Assembly (NCBI RefSeq): GCF_019925205.1
Contig: NC_083560.1
Span: 126,515,062 to 126,579,061, forward strand
DNA: 64,000 bases
Source of the DNA: Metopolophium dirhodum
Lineage: Eukaryota > Arthropoda > Insecta > Hemiptera > Aphididae
Reading direction: 5' to 3'
The translations under genes were made by a program, and so were the position numbers. Shown piece by piece: positions 56,263 to 64,000 of this stretch. The notes below the pieces were generated by a model. The model ran no database searches. It saw only the letters and a list, made by a program, of their open reading frames with translations, and had not been told where the DNA came from. Numbering within the stretch: the stretch's first letter is position 1; each line of letters begins with the position of its first letter.

Positions 56263-58345
56263 ATAATATTATACTATATTATGTCTATATACTTTATAGA
56301 TAATATATAGTTTGTTCACAAAATTAGGAAAAATAAAAATAAAATATAAAGATTATGCGATACTAGAATAATAAACCTGTCATTTTTTTCGCATTGTATT
56401 ATTATTGTAGTAAATAAAATAAACACCGGTTTCGGTACAATCTATAGTAGGTATCTACTTAATAATAAATAATGTAAATACTAGCGTAAAGTAAGAAAAA
56501 AAAAATCAGAATTATATCAGAGGCCAAAATTCTGCAGTGTTGCTCGAAATCTTGAAATGGATCTCGGTTGTTAAGTCGACTTCTCCACATAAATGTAGCC
56601 AAATAATAGCTGAATCCACAAAATTACAGTCCATCCCTCGACGTCTAGGGACGTCGATGGTCGTTCAACTGTCCAACATTTTCGCTATACATGTTTTGGA
56701 GAACCCGGTCTACGAAATTATATACACGATTTACCGTATTGCAAGTAAACCCCAAATTGCTTAAACTGTTGTAAGCACTCAAACGATAGGATATAATTGT
56801 CGATCCCGATCGTATATATGTAAGCATTATATGGTTTCATTTTATATATTGTATAATAGATGCAAACTACAAGGTATAGTGCGTATTCCACAAAAAAAAA
56901 AAAAAATGTAAGACACAATCAAGTGCAATGTTAAAAGTAAGTAGAAATAATTAAAAGTATATTTTATCACATAATATTATATTTTTTTTGTTTTATTTAA
57001 TATCGATCATATAATATAGCACAGCACAGTTGGACTGATTTTTGGTGACGGTTTGATTTTATCCACTGATTATGTAGCTCATTTAAACAGGATGAAAACT
57101 ATTGATATAATAGGTAAGCTAATATATATATATATATTTAGTTGGTTTTGATTTTTTAATAAACATTTTTTTTTAATCTCGTTACCTACTGCATTATAAA
57201 TGTATAACCTATTCTAAAGTTATTGGCATTTAGCTTAACGCACACACAGACAATGACAAGTACAGTAAATCACAGTTAGATCATATTATACCAAAGATAA
57301 TACAATAAGTACAATATTATAATGAAAGTATTTTAATTAAATTTACATACGTATTAATAGATTTTAAGATTAATGTAGAACATTTTGGAAGTTTAACTCC
57401 AGCGGGTTTAGAGCTTCATACAGGGAAGTTAATAAGTATTTTTACTACGGTTATACTGTAAATAAAAATAAAATAAAAATTCATTGTATATTATGAAAAA
57501 TATTATTTGCAATATTCCGTGTTATATGTCTTATGAATTTCTTCATTTTCTTGAGCTTTCGTGTTTATATTACTCTCCGGTGCATGGAAGTTTTTCATTT
57601 TAAAATACTATAATATAAGTTATTTGCTCCATATAAGATCCGAACGAATATTTTTTACTTTCGTAGTATTAAAAAAGTTGTGTTTTTTTTTTCAAATTCC
57701 TCACTCATTCTATATAGCTGTAGTGGGACGTCGGTAACTCTATTATATGGGTTCGATATGGCCTAGGCGTCCATAGTACGACAATATTTATATACGAATT
57801 CCAAAAACGTCCTATTCTGAATGTTTATGACATAGATAGGTAGGTAATCGTCTTGCTAAAATCGATATCTTTCCTAAGTCATGTACGACTGTACGAGTAC
57901 ATATAAAATGTACGATGTATCAACTGCAATGTTTTCAGAAAACAAAATTGTTGATAACACTCGAGGTGAAATGAAAGAATTTGGTGAAATGTTTTTTTCT
58001 CAAAATTATGGTAAATTGCAGTTTGTAGTTTACAGTTTACGCCCCTAAAACCCACAAATAATAATAATTGTTAATATATGATTATGCATAGTATGTGCCT
58101 AATGCTAAACAGGTGTACCGAAGTATTTTTACCATACTGTTCGATGTATTTATGTAGATATTTCAAGCCAAAATATAATTACAGACCTTTCACTTCCTAT
58201 AATATTCCTTCAAAATTACCTGACAATGTAAATTTGTAAAATTCAAAAAATTTAATACTTATTTAATAATTTTGATTTTACAATTTAATATAAATTGTAC
58301 TGACAGTATTGTGGATTAGGTAGGTACTGCGTTGAATAGTATAGT
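56263..58345. other. Non-coding DNA; one exon-like open frame
   Basis: The segment 56528-56764 is GC-richer, follows a CTGCAG acceptor-like string and is open for about 75 codons on plus without a recognised domain; the opposite strand is also partly open. It contains the hairpin CGACGTC-TAGG-GACGTCG (56639-56656). Otherwise AT-rich. Confidence 0.35.
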
Positions 58346-58510
58346 GCCATTTTCATGAATTTCCAATGGGGGGGAGATGTTATTGTAGATAATTTCTAAG
58401 AGCATATATGTAGAAGTGCAATCGGTGCACAAAAAACGGGAGTGTAAAAAGCAGTCATTATGGGGAGGGGGTTAAACCCCATGACCCCCCCTCCCCCTGT
58501 GAGTACGCCC
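58346..58510. mobile_element. Probable TE terminus with G/C-rich palindrome
   Basis: GGGAGGGGGTTAAACCCC and CCCCCCTCCCCCTGTGAGTAC (58459-58505), with GGGGGGG near 58367, resemble the G/C-rich sub-terminal parts of the hAT-like MITEs elsewhere in the window. Ends are not resolved. Confidence 0.3.
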
Positions 58511-58722
58511 AAGTTGAACACTTGTTCTTTACCTATAGCGTCATACTTTGATTTTGACTACATTGATAGCTTGTATCTTGTATATTTCCTCCGTAAATAA
58601 CTTAATATTTTAAATCTTAATATTACGTAAATGTCAATCATATACAAATAAATGTTTATAATAACAGGTACCTAAACTGGCTAAACTCTTTATAGAGCTA
58701 TGAAGAAATGAACTGATAACAC

Positions 58723-58740
58723 AGAGAGAGAGAGAGAGAG
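58723..58740. repeat. GA dinucleotide microsatellite
   Basis: Nine GA/AG units. Confidence 0.85.
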
Positions 58741-58745
58741 GTCCT

Positions 58746-58950
58746 GGGGCCAACATTGTTAGAAAAAAATAGCATACAACTTAGGTACTATTTATACTCT
58801 TTATAGCAAGAGATAGAATAATCCAACAACAAAGATAACACATTTTTTTAGAAAACTATAGCATACACTTTAGGTAGTTAGGTCCTATAGTTATTATATT
58901 ACACAGGTATTGAATATCTCTTTCTAAAATTCTAACAATGTTGGCTCTTG
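58746..58950. mobile_element. Inverted-repeat element, about 205 bp
   Basis: GCCAACATTGTTAGAA (58749-58764) is exactly mirrored by TTCTAACAATGTTGGC (58930-58945). Inside, TAGCATACAMYTTAGGTA occurs twice as a direct repeat (near 58770 and 58860). A MITE-like structure without a clear target-site duplication. Confidence 0.5.
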
Positions 58951-58995
58951 GCAACCTATAGTAGAGTATGGGGGACACGCACTCCATTCAATAAG

Positions 58996-59310
58996 TCTAT
59001 GAAATTATTAAGAAATCCCAGATAAGCCAGTAGAAAAAAATCTCGAACGAGTGCTATTTTTTGGTTTTATAAACGCACAACTTTATGTTGGTTAATATTA
59101 GGTAGGTAAGTAATTAAAATATTTAACATTAGGCGATAAGGTTATTTTCTATTCGCTCAGCAAATGTGATTAGGTCATTAATCATCATTAATATTAAAGT
59201 ATTAACCACTCAATCAAATTATGTGCTGGTAGAAAAATATTTCTCGAAAGACTGAGACCACCCAATTGTGCTCTGGTTATAAATGTACACTACATAATGC
59301 TCGTGCTCTT
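58996..59310. repeat. Diverged direct repeat, period about 220 bp
   Basis: GTAGAAAAA.AT.TCTCGAA.GA.TG near 59030 and 59230, followed by GGTT..ATAAA.G.ACA in both, indicates an old duplication. Confidence 0.45.
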
Positions 59311-59386
59311 CCTTATTCTTAAATATTATAATGAATAATTCACTGTTTATTATACCTAATTTATAATCATTGATCACTTACCTTTA

Positions 59387-59700
59387 TATCGAATGACTCT
59401 ACTGGGCATGTTATGGTTTGTAGGTCAAAAATTTGGTTTCACTTAATTTTACTGTTTTTTTTTCATTATAAATAATAAAATTGTCGTGGAGGTTATTCAA
59501 TTATTAATAAGTCATTATTAATTTTTTTATAATCGGTTTCAACTATTGTTAAGTAATTTTTTTTTGAAATAGGAATATTGTAGGTTAATTTTAAAATTAT
59601 TTTTTAAAATTGTTTACTTACCTGTTGGACGGTAATAAATAATAATCTTTACCGTTAACGGTTAAAATATAATTCAAAGGACTCTGAAAACCTTCACTGA
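59387..59700 (-). other. Candidate minus-strand exons with strong donors
   Basis: Two near-consensus donors lie 242 bases apart on the minus strand: ACAG/GTAAGTAA at 59628 and AAAG/GTAAGTGA at 59386. Before the first, about 24 codons are open (containing LNYILTVNGKDYYLLPSN); before the second, about 19 codons (containing FDLQTITCPVESFDIK). Downstream, 32 codons (59328-59233) end in TAA. The phases do not join through the AG sites I can see: an in-frame TGA precedes the second block. No family is recognised. The pieces may be exons of a diverged gene, a pseudogene, or chance. Confidence 0.2.
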
Positions 59701-60937
59701 GTTAACATAACACCTAAACATAACAGGTCCCCAACCCCGTTACAGCATACTTACTTGCTTACTATAGCTAGAAATTGTAAATATAAAACAAAAAAATATA
59801 TATAAAATTAAAGACTGGATTTATACGTTTTTACATATCGTTACTAAGTCTTTGTAGTCTTATGAGAAAAAGAGAGGTGGACGATTCGTTCAATTCTGAG
59901 TTCATGGGAAAAAAAGTTTTTTTCACATATTTGAGAATATTTTATGTGATAGGGAATATTTAGCTTATTACTTATTTAGCATATTTTTGAATATATTTTG
60001 TAGATTGTGAGAAAAAAAATGATGGTACTCGGAACAAATGTTTTTGAACTTGTAAAATTTTTTTATATATCATTTTGATAAAAAGAAAACACGCAGTTAG
60101 CCCTCCCCCCACCACCTGTGTACAGCACTCATTAATATCATTTACATTTTTTCAACTTTAGGTGGTAATATAATTAATACTGATTAGAATATTATATTAT
60201 TGTGATGACTATATTAGTGATTTTCATCACTGAAATTAATAGTAAAATATTATAAAATGTATTTATATTTTAATATTTTGTTAGCATAACACAGTAACAC
60301 TTTCATAAAATGAACTTCCATTTAACAAAATTTTTTTGGGTTATGAAATATCTTTGAGAACCGAATGTATTTAATTATATTTAACGAATTATTCTCAAAA
60401 TAATATGAATTTTTTTTGTTTTGCCCATGAGACTTCCTAATATGGAAGTTTCACTATATATTATATTTATAGAACGTACATTTTGCTAACTATATATTAC
60501 GTTAGTTTATTAAAATTTACAAATATAGTTGTGCAATAAATGTCAAATTATGATGTTGACTTAAAACTGTTCATTACATAAATTACGTAATCATATTATA
60601 ATATATATACAGTGTTAATTTATTGCGTTGGAATTAAGTTTGTATAATATCATAACACATTTACACGCATTATTAATATTAACGTTAATTAATGTCAGTA
60701 TAATTCTAAAATAGTTGGTACTCGCCAGCCCTTTGGGGCGTCATTGTATTGAATAAAATATTAATACTGTTAGGCGGATTCGTGAATAAACATGAATGTA
60801 CATTCATATCAAATTTAGTTATCATCACTGTTAAGTTCATTAATTTTACAAGGCATCTATAGACAAACAATATTTTAATCCGGAGTTTTCAGTCAATACT
60901 ATCTTAGTTTGTGATTTTTTTTTACAAATTATACATT
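59701..60937. other. AT-rich non-coding DNA, no feature seen
   Basis: Nothing supportable apart from short C-rich strings near 60105 and 60728. Confidence 0.5.
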
Positions 60938-61000
60938 TAACTCGCGGGCCACATGCAATTACTATGCAGCTAGTGGGCAGTGGTTTGCGGACCACTGTTC
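60938..61000 (-). mobile_element. hAT-type terminus
   Basis: On the minus strand CAGTGGTCCGCAAACCACTG followed by GCATGTGGCCCGCGAG is the typical start of a hAT MITE (CAGTGGTYCYCAAAC). No partner end or duplication was found. Confidence 0.4.
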
Positions 61001-61183
61001 TGTTCCAAGTGCATAATTCGTTTCATGTAACATTAACTTCAAAGGTAAGACTTTAGCTTTACATTTTATTGAATATTTTCATTGTTTAAGCTTTTTTTAG
61101 GTAACTTTATTAACTTTTAGTACATAAATATTATTAATACATCGTACAAGTTTTTAGCGAAAATTAGGATATTCAATATATTA

Positions 61184-61803
61184 TATCAAGAAATATTGTT
61201 TTTATAATATTTGCTTGAATACCTTAATTGGCCACTAGGCTGGCCACCCTTTTTCTATATTGTGCCAAATTAAAAAAAAATTTTTAATGTCCCTTAAAAA
61301 TTAACACTGCGATTATTATAACACGACTAACTTTATGATGGATTATAATCAAATTATATTATGTTATATTACATAACATTATTAATGTAATTTTGATACA
61401 ATAATTGTTGTGTTATATTGTATTGATATTGAAAAACATAATTTTAGAAATATTTAAAAATGGAATGTAATTTTATTTGACGCTAGTGTGCCATTCAATA
61501 ACACAGGTAATTAGTGATTGGTCAGTACTCAGTAGAGATACATTTATTTCATATTTATATGCTATTTATTTATTGTGCGTGCCAAAGTTTGGTATTCATA
61601 GTTTTAGTATTACATATTTTTAGTTAAGTTAATAAGTATTAAAAATTCGGAAAGGTAAGTCGTCGTTTTTCTGTCAGTTGCGTAGTTATACGAGCTCAAA
61701 AAATAAATGTTGGTCATTTTTTAATGGCATTTTCGCAAGGAATTTTCGGTTAATTTTTAGAGAATTTTTATAGTATTATTAGGTCATTTAAATCCGGTCC
61801 CTA
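61184..61803. mobile_element. TIR element, copy B (relative of 6725-7410)
   Basis: The right end AAATCCGGTCCCTAG is the inverse of the left end of copy A; internal blocks match copy A in order (AAATATTGTTT, TTTATTTATTGTGCGTG, TTTTTAGTTAAGTTAATAAG, AATAAATGTTGGTCATTTTT). The left part is truncated or too diverged, and a TGGCCACTAGGCTGGCCA palindrome (61230-61247) interrupts the homology. Confidence 0.5.
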
Positions 61804-62270
61804 GTTATAATTTATTGCATTCGATGATAGACATGGAAATAACATAAATTCTAGATAGTGCTGAGCAAAAGTGCTTGTAATTTGTCATAATATACTCTAA
61901 TTTATATATTATTATATTATATATTAAATTATAGTATGGGAATAGGTACTATTATTATTAGCCATTATAGAACGTTACGTATACTGGTATACAATATTCT
62001 TTCGCTGTGGCCTGACAACGTTCTGAAAAGATTTTATGAGATTTTTTTCCACGCAAACGGCATGCACAATACACATATACAATACAATTATTCCGATTTC
62101 AAATCCCAGATCTTGGCCTCTTGTTTAGGTACTTCGGTTTTGACCTAACGTGATAACTGATAAGTATCAACAGTTGTAGGTATAGGTAATAATGAATAAA
62201 TAAATCATAATGCAATATTATTATTCAGAACGCTGAACACGTGGCTCAAAACGGCTATCGATTGTGTATT
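61804..62270. other. AT-rich non-coding DNA, no gene seen
   Basis: The 70-codon frame at 61936-62148 is unrecognised. Confidence 0.45.
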
Positions 62271-62273
62271 CAC

Positions 62274-62488
62274 TATACAGAATTGTTCTTTTATCGAACG
62301 ACATTTGATTTTTGGAAAATGTTATAGGTGACGGTTAAGTATCAAGCAACACCTAAAGTTGGGTCGGATGATAAAATATAAACTCATTCATGTTTTCAGG
62401 TTAGGGTTACCAGCTATATAATAACATAACCTTTTCTATTTATCGAACGTGCGTTCTTCGATAATATAATAGAATCACCCTGTGTATA
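62274..62488. mobile_element. Possible mariner-like MITE, about 215 bp
   Basis: The right end, inverted, TACACAGGGTGATTC then TATCGAAGAACGCACG, is partly mirrored on the left by TATACAG...TTCTTTTATCGAACGAC (62274-62306). TA borders both sides. The left TIR is degraded. Confidence 0.35.
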
Positions 62489-63842
62489 AGACTGCCGTGC
62501 ACAATAAAACCGTCCTAACGACTTAAAACGGTTGAAATGAATCACGTACGCACACCCACACACACACACCTACCCCACACATGGGAATGCATCAAGGGTC
62601 AACTACGTATGACGAAGACGAAGGATGGGGAGAGCGGGTAAAACCCAATTTGCCACCCCTCATCATTACATACACGTGTAGGACGTAGGTGTACCCCTTG
62701 GAGTGACCAAGCTTTTTTTTCACTCGAACAAATAATTTGAAAATACACCCACCCGACCACTTTCATTTTTTGTTGTAAAAATAACGTTTGGCTGGCTACA
62801 GTATTTTGTAAAAAATATTTTATATTGTAAAATACTCGTGATATTGATCTTTAACAAGCCATCCACGCACGATTCGCAGTTTGGATAACAGTCACATTAT
62901 TTTCGGCATGTACATATAATAGTAGTCTACTGTTAATAGTACTACATTGATAGTTCTTAATCAACATTGTAATTTGATTACCTACAATAAAAGAAAAAAA
63001 ATAATTCTGTGATAACATTTTTATTCATTAGTAAGCAGCAGTGACATTATATCATTAAGAAAAATTGTTTCCTTTCTTAAGTAAATACAAATTTATTTAT
63101 TTAATTCTCCAAGAAACTCATTTTCAACGACGAAAGCGTTTTTAACGAAATCACTTTTAATAAAAAAAAAATTATTTTCTAGTATTAAAGAGTTAATTAA
63201 AAATAATATTTTCAGTGCCACTTGTCCCTATTTCTCAGGATTTTTCTTATTATTGCATCTGTGATTCCTTTACATAATACACTAACACAAAATATATATT
63301 CTCAGCAAGTTGTGGAGGATGCGTATCTCTAATAATAATAACAATATTTGTTGAAAGCACGTTAAATAATTCCGGTGTAATTTTTTTTTTAAATATCAAT
63401 AACTTTATTGAATTAATTGAGGGATATATTTTCCCAATATAACGTCTCTATATTGAATAAGTAATAACAATTAATTATGCAGCTCGCGTAGTTTACGCTT
63501 GACCCCATCAACGAAACACACATTTCATAAAATAAAAAAGTGTTCGCATACGATAAAGTACATTTAGTTAATTAAACTGAAGTAAATGATGTCTACATTT
63601 TATCCATCTCGTTTCGGAAAGAAAATTATAATGTATTCAACAAAAAGTTAAATACATATTTGAGTTTTATTACCATAAAAATATGATAATATTATGTTTG
63701 ACTATAATATAGGTAGTAACTATATTATTATTATTAGTATTATTAACTAGGTATAGAAATACGTACGTACTGTTGCGATTAATTGAAGCTATTATTGTGA
63801 GAGTGAGACTATATAGGAAACATATATTTTAATTTTTAATTT
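62489..63842. other. Non-coding DNA, no gene seen
   Basis: 62520-62760 is GC-balanced with a short CA tract at 62550-62568 but no open frame or termini of note. The rest is AT-rich. Confidence 0.5.
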
Positions 63843-63849
63843 TACTAGT

Positions 63850-63895
63850 TTTTGAAACATCAACAACTATGGTCATTAGCATTTTGTGGGAGTTA
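63850..63895 (-). mobile_element. SINE tail fragment
   Basis: TTTGAAACATCAACAACTATGG then TCATTAGCATTTTGTGGGAG aligns with TTGAGGCTTCAACAACTGAGG then TCATTAGTTTTTGGAACTGTG in the 3' part of SINE copy 2 (56008-56050). The tRNA head and body are absent. Confidence 0.45.
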
Positions 63896-63946
63896 CGGTT
63901 ATTCGGGGGGGAGTATACGGTTAATGTGGGGGATTACGGTTAATTT
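63888..63946 (+). repeat. Short tandem repeat around TTACGGTTAAT
   Basis: GGGAGTTACGGTTATTCGG, GGGGAGTATACGGTTAATG and GGGGGATTACGGTTAAT are three successive units of about 20 bases. Confidence 0.65.
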
Positions 63947-64000
63947 TGAGCAGAAATACATAATATTATTATGATAAATGCAACAGAAATATTAAGATAT

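Overview
The window looks like insect nuclear DNA, most probably from an aphid. It is very AT-rich, full of TATAATATTA and GTACCTAC words that I associate with aphid genomes, has short arthropod-type TTAGG runs, and carries decayed jockey-like retrotransposon and hAT transposase pieces. The aphid assignment is inference from base and word usage, not from a gene I can identify.

I found no intact protein-coding gene, rRNA gene or true tRNA gene in the 64 kb. The longest stop-free stretches are low-complexity (poly-Pro/Gly, CA, GA), lie inside repeats, or start with TTG, and are not convincing genes. The sequence is best read as intergenic or long-intron DNA with a dense layer of old mobile elements.

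Layout. 1-2.6 kb: AT-rich DNA, then a CpG-rich block with a TATA box, initiator and splice donor suggesting the start of a minus-strand gene running off the left edge. 4.6-4.9 kb: a tRNA-headed SINE. 6.7-7.4 kb: a TIR element with a relative at 61 kb. 10.3-13.6 kb: a transposon graveyard with two unlinked jockey-like LINE fragments on the minus strand and a hAT transposase C-terminus on the plus strand. 14.2-14.6 kb: a CpG-rich patch holding a 27-bp perfect palindrome between 10-bp direct repeats. 15.6-17.6 kb: a TTAA-flanked MITE, a second TIR element and an old tandem duplication. 17.6-28.7 kb: nearly featureless. 28.8-35.3 kb: tandem duplications, short minisatellites and a mariner-like MITE. 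36.4-39.9 kb: several candidate first exons plus a CpG-rich, poly-Gly/GA-repeat block. 40.3 kb: a tiny poly-A retroposon with a perfect 12-bp target-site duplication. 42-43.3 kb: a tandem array of diverged repeat units. 44.4 kb: a hAT MITE. 48-51.3 kb: the most complex block, with a CpG-rich candidate promoter, a (CA)32 tract, a segmental duplication, a foldback element with ~230-bp arms, and a nested insertion. 52.0-52.7 kb: a hAT-like element with a perfect 8-bp TSD. 55.1-56.3 kb: an ACCGGTTA-rich TIR element and a second SINE. 59.2-59.7 kb: closely spaced strong splice donors on the minus strand. 60.9-63.95 kb: more TIR fragments and a SINE tail.

These parts do not form a pathway. CpG-enriched patches at about 1.7-2.5, 14.2-14.5, 39.0-39.6 and 48.4-48.9 kb, each near a plausible splice donor, are the best guesses for transcription starts. 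I saw no convincing new biological system; the most notable items are structural (foldback, palindrome insertion, micro-retroposon, nested duplication).
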